Positions 1 through 9,930 of a DNA stretch of 64,000 bases are shown piece after piece. The notes below the pieces were generated by a model. That model saw nothing but the letters and a program-made list of their open reading frames with translations, was not told where the DNA came from and ran no database searches. The first letter of the stretch is position 1. Each line of letters starts with the position of its first letter. The stretch is from Ceraceosorus guamensis (lineage: Eukaryota > Basidiomycota > Exobasidiomycetes > Ceraceosorales > Ceraceosoraceae): assembly GCF_003144195.1 (NCBI RefSeq), contig NW_020290042.1, positions 62,001-126,000 on the forward strand, in the 5' to 3' direction. Made by a program: the position numbers and the translations under genes.

Positions 1-2676
1 GAGTCAGCGCCGTCTTCCGGAGTGCTTGATCCCATTTCCTGAGGCTCCAAGGTATCAAGCTCCAGAGCTCGCTGACCCGCGCTCTGAACCTCTCCATCAG
101 AGCCGATTGTCCCCTCATCGTCCTCATCTTCCCTGTCCTCCTTAATGAAGTCTTCGTCGATTTCGAACAGAGCTTCTGCGGGCAACGCCAACTTGATCAG
201 CGTCGAATAAAGGGGTGCTTGCGCTCCTTTCATTATGTTTGTGTGACTCACCACCTTGCTCGCCGCCATTTTGCAATCCAGTCGGAGCGGCACACATCGT
301 TGCTCCAGCATTCTCTTCCTCGCCATCGCTCTCCACCTTCGTTGAGGGAACTTCCATCGTAGTTGGTGCAAAAGCGACCTTCTTTTCTGTGACAGATGAT
401 GGGCCAGCACCCTTGCTCTCCTTGCCCTCACCTCCCATCAAACCGACGAGGGAGCCGGCTGCATCGGTTGCAATTTCGCTGTTGCGTCGGCTTCCCTTAC
501 GAGCGGATTTGAGGGGCGATTGAGGACCTCGCCTGGCGAATTGCCCCTCTGGTGGCCTGTCGGAAGTCGAAGCTTCGGTGGTGTTAGGCAGAGCCGATGC
601 CGCTCCCGGCGCAGGCTCTTGCTCAGCGCGTTGGCTTGTAGAAGATGGCGCTGTCTCTAGGCCAACGCTCGGCCTCGACTTTTGACTGATGCCTCCCAAG
701 ACGGCCGGAGTGATGGGCACGGGCTGGGGGCTCACACTGGGAGGTTTGTTCGCTGCTCTCCGTCTGCCTCTTCCTCTCTCATCGCCCTCTGACTCCGTTC
801 GCGCTCGTCCGCGTCCAGCCTCTTCTCGCTCGTCCTCCGTCTTGCGCTCATCCTCGCTTGTGGCGGTCGAATTTGCCGCGCTAGTTGCAGCGCTCGTGAG
901 CGCAGAGTGATCTCCCTCTGGATACCTCTCCCGCAAGCGACGCTTCGCAGCCCACTCCTCTGTAGAATTTGAAGAGCGAGGCGGGAGATCTCTACCTCTC
1001 ATCGCGAAAGATGCTGAAAGGGCAGAGATTGAGGTAGACAAGCTGGAGTGCGTTGCTCCGGGCCCGGATGACGTCATGCTTGCGCTCGTGCCAAAGCTAC
1101 TGCCTAGTGGTCCGCGTCTGCGTTCAAACACAGAGGAGGGCAAAGTGGGCTCAAGGTCAAGATCCTCGTCGGAAAAGCTTGGCGAGTCGTCGCGCAAGCG
1201 CGTGCCATTGCTAGGGATTTCCAGGGCATTCGACTGTCCACGCTTGCCCGAACCCTGCTTGCGAGCAGTCCGAATAGTGTGAGGCAGAGATGTCTCGCCT
1301 CGTGGTGTTGCTACGTCGCTAGTACCACCGCTGGTAGAGCGCGTCATCCTTACGGGACTAGCAGCCGGTATAGGCAACGAGGCAGATCCTGCGAGCCTGC
1401 GAGCTGGTGAGCCGTTAGCGCGCGGCCCCACTTTGGATCGATCTAGCAGGGTTGTAGCCTCAGCTCTGAGGTGCTCGTGCAATTCCTCTAGCATGAAGCT
1501 CTTGGCCTGGATGAGAGCACGGATCTCTCCCTCAGCTTGTGCGTGCTGCGCCCGGATTGCGCGCTGAGCGGCTTCCTCGAGTTGTGTGACCAGGTTACTC
1601 GCAGAGCCGTTTTGCTTGCTCGCCATACTTTGCGCGAGAAGCGTCCGAGGATCTTGAGCTGGGGAAGCCGGGGCGCCACCTGAAGGCGGAGGTGGTAAGA
1701 TTCGGCTCGGCAAGGGCGGCAACGTGAAAGATAGACCGCCGCTGTTTGACAGGGTGCGTCGACTTTGTAAGGATGGCCTTGACGTGGTGGAGCTGATTCC
1801 TACTTGGCTGCCCAGTTCCACTTCGGGCGTTCTAGCATCTGCACTGGGGTTTGAGGAAGCAGTAACAGTCTCGCCACGAGTGCGAGATGCTTCGCCCACC
1901 AAAATGTTGAAAGCGGAAGAGAAAGATGGGGAGCGCTGAGCAACCAACAGCTCATCACCCATAAGCAGGCCAAATTGCAGGGTAATGATGCCGTCTCTAG
2001 GAAGTGGGAGAGGCTCGAGGATCCTGCCAGCCGTGCGAACACGAGTGGGAGTGGAAGGTGTTGCGTCGGGCGATCGCGAGCGCTCGGCCTTAAAGCTCGA
2101 CTCATGACTGTCATCAGTCAGTTCCGACGCAGATCTGAAGCCGAGCACGCGTGATGCTGTTGAGGGCACAGGGTCTTCGACGGTGTAGACCAGGATACCG
2201 CAGTTAATGCAGCGTAAAGATGCTCCAGCGACCCCGTTCATCTGCGGCTCCGCGAGCTGCTGCAGGGGCCTCAGTGTTTCTCTTGCAGTAAGCAAAGGGA
2301 AGGTCTAGCCATCAGAGTGAAGGTTGCGAGAAAGGATTTCAGTCTGGCTGATAAAAAACCCAAGGAGGAGTTCCCGAACAAGAGGGGCAGTGCAAAGACT
2401 TACAGCTTTGACGCCATCCTTGACCGCCTCAACTTGGAGAGGCTCTCCCAAAGCGATTCTGTCAGAAGCCGATTTCCCCGCGCTCCCCTTTTGAACTTCA
2501 TCTTCTGCATTTATTATCCTAGCGAAGGTGACTTGAACATTGAGACACGGACACGCCACCGTATGCGCTTCCTTCCGAGGGGAGACCTGTCCTACTTCTG
2601 TCGCCGCCGGCATTGCGACGCGAGGTTTCGCGAGATCGCCCTCGCTCTCGCCCTCACTCTCGTCCTCTTGGTACAC
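1..2676 (-). CDS. Unknown Ser-rich protein with a C-x-C/C-x-x-C pair; partial, runs off the left edge
   Basis: I do not recognise this gene. Visible exons, 5' to 3' on the minus strand, are 2676-2404, 2304-252 and 175 to beyond position 1. The introns are 2403-2305 (GTAAGT...TAG) and 251-176 (GTGAGT...CAG), and both keep frame. The last exon reads on as EALFEIDEDFIKED and an acidic tail to the window edge, so the stop at 142-144 in the unspliced frame is not the true end. The first exon carries CPCLNVQV and the second LRCINCG, two cysteine pairs about 80 residues apart that could form a zinc site. The rest is Ser/Pro/Arg-rich and looks disordered, with one helix-prone stretch around LVTQLEEAAQRAIRAQHAQ. 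The true start is unresolved: 2676 looks like a splice acceptor (CTACAG), and the first in-frame ATG is at 2613. The conserved-looking Cys regions and the intron phases make it a real gene; its function is unknown. Confidence 0.7.
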
Positions 2677-3576
2677 CTGTAGCAATTGCGAGCAAACCTT
2701 CTTTGGTGTTCTTTGCGTATGCCACTATTTGATAATTTGTGTGCAAGCAAAACGTCGACGGGCGGTGGCTATCGTTCAAGAGCCCGCCAGTCTTAGATCC
2801 AATGCAAATGCAAGGAGATAACGAATGATCTATGAGCCTAGAGGAGCATGACTATGAAGAGTAGAGCCGACTGCTATGATGATGGTGACTTGTGAGGTGT
2901 AGAGAAAATCGAAATTGGGGTATGAGGAGAGGAGACATCGGGGAGTGTGCTCGAGTCGGTCGTCAGTGAGTGAAGAAAGAGCGTGCTCACCGAGACTACA
3001 CGCGTGACTGTGACCCGCACGCGCGCGCGCTCTTCAACAGCTTGCCGATCTTATTGTTGTTTTGGCCGCACGCGACCGTGGCGGAGCGGGGCCTGCAGCA
3101 GGACAGACGACTGCTTCATGCGGCTCACTCGCAGTCACCCAAGTCATTCAAGTCATTTAATTTGGGTTTAGTCGTGATTTTGATAGAGTCGGTGACTCGC
3201 CCGCCAATCTGAATGCCTCTCGTACGAGAAGACCTCCTCTCCTCCACCTGCGCAGCGATCTGCGTGCGATTTTCTTAGCCAATTGATCGTTTTCCCTGGA
3301 AGTCCTTCGTGATACAGATGGGCGCCGACAAGCGTTGGCGACGTTGGTGGTTTTCTACCATAGCCGCTGTTTGTCCCCATTTCGATCGCTTGCTGGAGGT
3401 GAAGGGAAGGTCGACATAATTCTTTCACGCCAACTTGCCCAACCTTTTAACTGTTATCGCGCCGTTCACGGAATGAGCAATGACGTCGCCGACGACAGCT
3501 AGGCCGAGACTTCGACGCATGGAACCGCCACCTTGATCACTTGGATGGCAAGTCAAAATCAACCAGCAACGACGCT
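2677..3576. other. Intergenic region between two divergent genes
   Basis: This stretch should hold the promoters of both neighbours and perhaps the missing first exon of the minus-strand gene. A short alternating purine-pyrimidine tract (CGCACGCGCGCGCGC) lies near 3018-3032. Minus-strand ATGs at 2938 and 3119 open only short frames, and I found no convincing splice donor after either. The short ORFs here look random. Confidence 0.5.
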
Positions 3577-6500
3577 ATGATTCAAAACTTTACAATAACG
3601 GCAATGGCCAAGTCTGTTAGCCACTCCGCACCACCCCGGGCGCCAGCATACGCCCGTGGGTTGGCCGTGAGTGGTTGTAGGCCATGCTTCCTCAGTAGCA
3701 CGCGTTCAGCACGCAACAGCGTCGTCCATTCTGGCATGGCCCACGTCGCACACGAGAGGCCAAACTTTCGGATCCGCGGGTATGCGGTTGCGCCACACTC
3801 GCTTGAGTCAGAGCTCAATCGTAGGCATCAGTCCGAGCTCCAACATGACGATGCCACGAACACCCAGATGCTGGCCTCTCTTGGGGAAAGCTCGTTTACC
3901 GATCCTATATCCGACTTCTTGCAGCATCGCGAGCACGGATCCGAATTTATGGCTTCCTATTCTGAGCAGCAAATCGAAGAGCTTTTCAGGTCCGCGACGC
4001 ATCAGCGCCTCGCTTCTGTCACCGTCGCACTACTCGACGCGATGAGTCGGCACTCCGTCGACCTCTCCTCACCGAGTATCGCAGCAGGCTCTTCTCTCCG
4101 AACAGCAGCAGGTCTGACCGGCTTGCTCAAAGGTCTTCAAGATCTCGCGGCCCAAGCAGACACGAAGGGTCTCGTCTCTTCCGCTGCTGGAGCCGAGGGC
4201 CAGCTGCTCTCCTCTTTCCTGCAGCCAGCACTCATAGCTCAGACATTCGAGACCCTCCTTGGCAAGCGTCCGGACGGTGTCTTTGCTCATCAGCTGCCAG
4301 AAGTATACGAGGCAGCCTCAGCTCTGCGTCTCGCAGTAGGGCTCGCCGAGACACACGCACCTGAGCTTGCCGAGATCGTATCGCTACTTGTGCATCGCGC
4401 ATGCGGCCACGACCTGGGCGGCCAAACAACCGCCGCAGCAGGAACGCCTTGGAAGCTCAATAGTTGGTTGTCTGCCGAAGCTGTCTGCTCGTTGACCTCT
4501 TTCTTCGCTGGCATGGACCCATCGACACTTCTAACGCCAACATTTCGAGATGGAAAGGTGGTGTATTGCTCTCGCAGGGACGCGTGCATCTCTATCATCA
4601 GAGCTGTCGACGAGGGCCCGATAGACCTTAATCACGCTCTTCGACTTGCCAGCGTGGACGGTGACAGATTTATACGCCAGTCATCTCGCAGTGCAACACA
4701 GAACGAGGAAGAGGAGGAGAGCGGAGACTTTCCTGCGCCTGTGATAGGGTCCCCGCTATCAATGGTTGCTGATTCCGCTGCGGAAGGCAACACCTCAAGC
4801 GAAACTTCTGCTCATGACGACGCTTCTATGATAGTAGAGCAGCGCGCCGAAAGCGCTTCCGAGGCTCGCTTTGAAGCGACGATGCACTCGTTCCTCGTAC
4901 GCCTAAACATTTCGCTCGGCAAGCCAGACGCTGCCATCAAAACCCTCTTCACCTTCTCGAAATGGTGTGGCAGAGTAGTGCGAAAGGACCAGTCTGTGGT
5001 CTTCAAATACCTTGCCGATAGGATCGTAAGCATCAGGCTTGCTCAATTTGGCCCCGAGGCGGCTTGCAGCACGCTCCAACAGCTTTCTCGCCTGTCTTTC
5101 GGCAATCTACCCGCCGTTGCCTGGGGCACCACGGCCAGCCAGACGTACCTGGTATCGCAAGGCGCTCACCAAGACTGGCTACCCACCCTTTTGGAAGACG
5201 CAACCACGCTGAGCGATGCCGCGCTCGAAAGAATCGTTCGGAAGCTGATGCATCTACGAGGTAACACGCTCGGACCACCACGCATACCTTTCCACATGGT
5301 CATTGACTTTCTCTCTGTTGTCAACTCTCGCCTGCTGGGTAGGAAGTTCGTCATCGACCGCTTGGGTCGCACCATGGGATTCTGGGACGCGCTTGATGAT
5401 GACTTTGTGATGTCCCACCTCAGCGAGCTTCAACAGGTCGCTGTTCTCAAGCTAATCTCCGCCGCGAGAAAGCTGGAAGTGCTTCAGAGGTTCTGGCATC
5501 GCTGGGCGGGCGACGGTCCTGTTCTGGACGAATACTTTCAGGGCCAGAAGTACGAGGCGCTCAAGCAAGACCAGAGTGCCGTGTCAAGAAGCTCTAGCTG
5601 CATGTCCGCCATGGTCAAGGCTTTGACGGACCACACATTACACGAGACGAGTGAAGACGACATCGCAGGCATAGAGCGGCTCGCGCTTGCCAAGACTATC
5701 ATTGGGAGATTTCGAGGTGCAAATCGACGCGAAACGCTAGGACATCGGGACTTGACAGCCTTGGGAGATGCAAGCTTTCGCGTTGGGGACCGTAAGAATG
5801 CTCTAGCTGCCTTTAGGTCTATCTTGCACCGCGATGAAACGCCGAGCTCCTACGACTTGGCAGCCATTATCGGGAACCTGGCCATGCTAGACTTGGACTA
5901 TGCCTGTGCGCTGCTTCAAAAAACTATCGCGCGACCTGATGCGATGCACCTCACTGATTTGGAGCGCAAGCAACTTGTCGGCGAGAACATCGTCTTGGGT
6001 GGTCAGCCTAGCTTACACGCCTACGAAGCAGTCTTGACTCAGATCGTCGAGCAAGTTCGACCGGATCTCGCCGCAGACTTAGTGAAAAAAGCTCAGGCAA
6101 ATGGCATTGAGCCACACTTGTCCGTGCAAGCCGTCTGTGAGGTCAAGCTACTGCTGGCATCTACTGAGCACCAAGATACGGGAAATCGGACATCGCTCAA
6201 TCAACTGCCTCGTCTCGTTCAACACGCCATCAATGTCGGATGGCGTCCGAATCGGAGAACCGTCGCTGCTCTGGTTCAAAGGACGGCTACAATCCCTGCG
6301 GGTGGCCTTCATAGATCTAGTCCGGGCAACAATCAACCGAGAGAACGACAGCGCGAGCCAGCAGGAGCCAATGCCATGGCTGCCGAGCAGCTTCTACACA
6401 TCGCCGCCACACATCGCCTGATGGACGTCGAAATGGCTACCCTTGTTGTTCGCGCTATTGGTAGCGCTGCGAACCACGCTTTTTCCAAATTGGCAGAAAC

Positions 6501-7071
6501 AACCTCGAGATACCTTCAACAGGAACGCAGAAGACTTTTGAGAGCTGCTCTGGATCGCGTTGTAGCCCTACTGCGGTGGGCGCCTACACCGCCGAATCAA
6601 CGTCTGCTGAGAAGCCTGCACGAAGCTGGCGACACGAGCGCTCGAGATTCGCCAAATCTCTTGGAGGACTTCAAAGCGTACAGGAACATTATCAACGTAT
6701 ACTTGAAGCTACACGACCCTCAAGGCGCTGTCGAAGTAATGTCTTGGGTGCGAGACGAGAATGGTCTCGGCATCGATGTCCGCAAGAATTCGAGATTCAT
6801 TCAGCGCCTGATCGAATCCATCAAGAACAGCAAACAACCTGGGGGGGATGCTCCTTCAAGGGACACTCAAGAGCGGCTGCTAGCAGAGCTAGCGGGCGAC
6901 GTTCCTACAAGAAAGACAAAATCGTGGTGGAACAGATCGAGGATTTTGGCTAGGCTGCAAGGAGTGGACGAGAGGAGCGAGTTTTTGGAGAACAACAGGG
7001 CCTATGCACTGTACCCACCTTCCGATCGACCTTTACGAACCATGCCAGGGTCCACCCCTCCTATTCTCTGA
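3577..7071 (+). CDS. Large helical-repeat protein, PPR-like, probably mitochondrial
   Basis: This is a single-exon gene of about 1164 residues. The frame is open from 3541, but the first ATG is 3577 (MIQNFTITAMAKSV), with a second at 3604. The first 70 or so residues are rich in Arg, Ser and Ala with almost no acidic residues, as in a mitochondrial targeting sequence. The rest is dominated by short helical pairs. The clearest PPR-like unit lies near the C-terminus, where YRNIINVYLKLHDPQGAVEV is followed by MSWVRDENG. A second repeat-like stretch is FRVGDRKNALAAFRSILHR. Fungal proteins of this kind usually bind organellar RNA and act in mitochondrial mRNA maturation or translation. That role is inferred from the general architecture, and I cannot name an orthologue. 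It converges on the HMCES gene, with 141 bp between the stop codons. Confidence 0.7.
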   Translation: MIQNFTITAMAKSVSHSAPPRAPAYARGLAVSGCRPCFLSSTRSARNSVVHSGMAHVAHERPNFRIRGYAVAPHSLESELNRRHQSELQHDDATNTQMLASLGESSFTDPISDFLQHREHGSEFMASYSEQQIEELFRSATHQRLASVTVALLDAMSRHSVDLSSPSIAAGSSLRTAAGLTGLLKGLQDLAAQADTKGLVSSAAGAEGQLLSSFLQPALIAQTFETLLGKRPDGVFAHQLPEVYEAASALRLAVGLAETHAPELAEIVSLLVHRACGHDLGGQTTAAAGTPWKLNSWLSAEAVCSLTSFFAGMDPSTLLTPTFRDGKVVYCSRRDACISIIRAVDEGPIDLNHALRLASVDGDRFIRQSSRSATQNEEEEESGDFPAPVIGSPLSMVADSAAEGNTSSETSAHDDASMIVEQRAESASEARFEATMHSFLVRLNISLGKPDAAIKTLFTFSKWCGRVVRKDQSVVFKYLADRIVSIRLAQFGPEAACSTLQQLSRLSFGNLPAVAWGTTASQTYLVSQGAHQDWLPTLLEDATTLSDAALERIVRKLMHLRGNTLGPPRIPFHMVIDFLSVVNSRLLGRKFVIDRLGRTMGFWDALDDDFVMSHLSELQQVAVLKLISAARKLEVLQRFWHRWAGDGPVLDEYFQGQKYEALKQDQSAVSRSSSCMSAMVKALTDHTLHETSEDDIAGIERLALAKTIIGRFRGANRRETLGHRDLTALGDASFRVGDRKNALAAFRSILHRDETPSSYDLAAIIGNLAMLDLDYACALLQKTIARPDAMHLTDLERKQLVGENIVLGGQPSLHAYEAVLTQIVEQVRPDLAADLVKKAQANGIEPHLSVQAVCEVKLLLASTEHQDTGNRTSLNQLPRLVQHAINVGWRPNRRTVAALVQRTATIPAGGLHRSSPGNNQPRERQREPAGANAMAAEQLLHIAATHRLMDVEMATLVVRAIGSAANHAFSKLAETTSRYLQQERRRLLRAALDRVVALLRWAPTPPNQRLLRSLHEAGDTSARDSPNLLEDFKAYRNIINVYLKLHDPQGAVEVMSWVRDENGLGIDVRKNSRFIQRLIESIKNSKQPGGDAPSRDTQERLLAELAGDVPTRKTKSWWNRSRILARLQGVDERSEFLENNRAYALYPPSDRPLRTMPGSTPPIL

Positions 7072-7212
7072 TCTACGTCTTCAAGAATGTCACCTGTATA
7101 GACGGACTCAATGATGATGCTAATTGGACACAAGTGATGGCAAGCGTGATCGGTAGTGATACAGTCAAGGCAGGGCAAGAAGGCGGTGAGAGCAAAGAGG
7201 GCAGAGAACGCG

Positions 7213-9046
7213 TTACTGCTTGAAGAAACTCCGAATATCTGGTGCGCCCTTGGCCGCTCCATCTTTAGCTTTGCTCTTCGGCGATCCTGCTTGCCCCTTC
7301 ATCGGACTGTCTCGCGAAGCTCCGTTCGACTTGGGCGAGATGGGAACACCGGGTCGAGAGTGGGCGGCGGATCTCTGAGCAGAGAGCATATTTTCCAGCC
7401 TGGTGGGGCCAGTGGGCGAAGCTTGACTTGTCTTGCCGTTCCCACTAGGTCTTGTATCGAATGACCCAAAGGTAGAAGAGGGTGGGTTCCAAGGCTCAGG
7501 TGAGAATTTGGAGCTGCGTGCGGGCTTTCCGGCCGAAGGCTCAGAGTCGGACAAGCCTCGATGCTGATCAAGCACGTGCGGTGGCTCGGACTTGGCCTCA
7601 TCGTTCGCGGTCGAAGGTCCCTCTGACCTCTGCAGCTCTTCAGCAAACTTTCTATCAGCTTTGATTTGATCCTGATCTGACTCCGAAGGATCGCGCTTGA
7701 TATTTCCAGCATCAACCTTATGCTCCTCCTGCCAGGTTATTTCGGCATCTTGTGCATCCCTTTCGACCTGCTCAGTCGCTCGAAGGATCGAATCCTTTTC
7801 CTCCTCCTCTTTCATGGCTAGTGTTCCACCTGCGCACACCTCGCGCTCGCGCTTAATTGCGTCTTCGTGTCTCGGCGCTGAAGATCCAGATTTCTCGGCT
7901 TCGGTCTTGATCTCCCTGTCCTCTTCCTTCTTGACCTTCTTCAATTGTGCCCTGTGCTGCTGCTCCGAAGCGCCCCCATCTTCCTCTGCGTCCCTCTTCA
8001 TCAAGCGGCCGAAGGCTCGCGCGATCCCATCTTTGCGCTGCTCGATGGGTAGAAGAAACTTTGCATCATCGGTTCCCGTCTTTCCAACCTCTTGAGGGAC
8101 TCTGTAACACTCGAGGTCTCCTGGGTAAGGCCGCATGAGAGCTGCCACATGAGAAAGAGGCGCTTCGACTGTTCCGAGCCAAACTTGCATGGCCCTGAGG
8201 TCTGGGAGGATGACTGGCATGCGTGTATGCTGTAGACGGCACGCGAGCGGATCAGTGATACAAGGACGCTCTGGCCTGCTGACCGTACGTCTGCCATTCA
8301 ATACTCACAAGCCATTCAAGCTGCTTGTTGATCTCCGTAGTGCATATGGCGAAGCTCTTCACTTTGGTCCCATCATCCAAAGTGCATTCTTCCCACAGTC
8401 CTGCCATAGGCATCATTTCCCTCTCCTTGCCATCAGCCGCCGTCCTGCCAAGGCCATGGTTGGGCATCCCAATGAGATGAGGTAATCTAGCTTGAGGAGT
8501 GGCCAGCCATTCGTAGAAGCCTTGTGTCCACACGACGCATCTCTTGCCTTTTGTGAACGGTGAATTCCACAGACCCCGACCGGAAAGAATGGTGTCTGCA
8601 CGCGCATTGATGGTGCGGATCATGTCTTGGCCCTTGGGGATGACCTTGGTGGAGGGTGGTAGCAAGCCCCACCTCATCGGCTCGAGCAGCAAGGTGTCAT
8701 CTGACTGTTTGCCTTGGCGCGCTGCGCCTAGCCTATACAGCACTGGAGAAAAGGCAGTGGGTGCTACATTGGTAGTAGGATGATAGCCCCTATCTAATCC
8801 AGGTGATGCGGTGACGAAAGGCGGCTCTTGATCTGGCTCAGCTGACTCTGCACCCTCTGCTCCATCTGCACCACCATGCCCGTCGTCAGACGGACCGCAC
8901 CCATGCCCACCGCCTCCTTGCTCCTCACGCCGCTCGTGCCTCGTGCCATGAGATGGTCTGACTCCACGATGAGCCCTGCTTAGCCAGTCGTTGATAGCGG
9001 CAGCGTGTCTGTTCGCGTCCAGAGCATTGGGAAAGCGGCCGCACAT
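7213..9046 (-). CDS. HMCES: HMCES/SRAP-domain abasic-site crosslinking protein
   Basis: There are two exons, 9046-8309 and 8229-7213 (intron 8308-8230, GTGAGT...CAG, phase 0), encoding 584 residues. The start is fixed by MCGRF: SRAP proteins expose Cys2 after Met removal and use it to form a thiazolidine crosslink with abasic sites in single-stranded DNA. Other family signatures follow in order: TNVAPT, RWGLLPP, NARAD, GFYEWL (catalytic Glu), MAGLWEE and, at the start of exon 2, HTRMPVIL (catalytic His). A Gly/Glu/Asp-rich insertion of about 50 residues, absent from the compact bacterial fold, sits between MCGRF and TNVAPT. Exon 2 continues into a charged, disordered Lys/Glu-rich tail of roughly 270 residues ending DIRSFFKQ, which resembles a PCNA-interacting box but lacks its Gln. 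The gene should protect abasic sites at replication forks in the nucleus. It is divergent from the MFS transporter. Confidence 0.93.
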
Positions 9047-9930
9047 GACCACGAATGTGAAATGGAAGTGACGAGATACGGGCGCACACCATGCAGCAGT
9101 CAGCTACCTACAAGACTGATGATCGCACCCGCGACTGAAGTGATACACGCAGCTTTGAGGTGTCAGCATTCGTGATTGCGCGCGGTGCGGACGGCGTCCG
9201 AAAGGTGGACGATCAAAGCTTATGTCGACGGCAGTCGTGAGTCTCAAGTGGCGTGTATGAGACGCAATTCACAATTGCAGACGGCCTCGCGTGCGTGAGC
9301 ATGTAGGTAGCCTCCACCACACACCACCAACAGCCTGCTGCAGCTCCGCTACGCTGCAGGTGCGTGACCTTGATGCTCGCCGCTAGCATGATGACGCGCA
9401 AGCTGATCGAGCATCGGACCTCTCTATAGGTGCCTAAGAAGATCCCGCATGGGGAAAAGTCTCTTCTGCTCTCGCGCTGCCTACGCCTCATCAACACGAC
9501 AGGATTTGAAGTTTGAATCTTATCTTCTCGGACACTCCCGAACGGACTCCACACAGTCAAAAGTAAAGTCAAAGGATACGCCTCTCGGAGCAAGCCCATG
9601 CTCTGGCCAGTCGAATCTCTATCTGCCTTCTGCATCGTGCATGATCGGGTGCACCAATCACGAATCAAATCCGCACCTTCCAGCTGATGATGTACATAGA
9701 GAGTCGCTGAAGTCTGTATCGAGGCAATATCGCCGAAACCTCGGACATTCCGGATGCCAGAGGCTAGTCGTAGTAGTGCAGTGACTGGATATCTTCTGTC
9801 CAGGCAACGAGAGTGTCCACACGTACACACGTACACCGTGTAGGAAGATTCGCCTTCACGCGATCGTCCCTTGAACAAGTCTTCTCACCTTCACGACCCC
9901 CAATCATCCCGTCTGTCACTTCGATGCACA
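9047..9930. other. Divergent promoter region between HMCES and the MFS transporter
   Basis: No coding exon could be supported here. A 221-codon minus-strand frame covering 9213-9878 has random-looking composition and no family motif. Copies of the TCACGA-type motif occur near 9169-9178 and 9657-9668. The stretch presumably carries both promoters. Confidence 0.5.

Noticed and set aside
142-144. TAA taken as the end of the left-edge gene
   Set aside because: A good GTGAGT donor at 251 and CAG acceptor at 176 bypass it and open a conserved-looking last exon.
9213-9878. 221-codon minus-strand frame in the HMCES/MFS spacer
   Set aside because: Random-looking composition, no family motif, no splice structure, and it overlaps the divergent promoter region.
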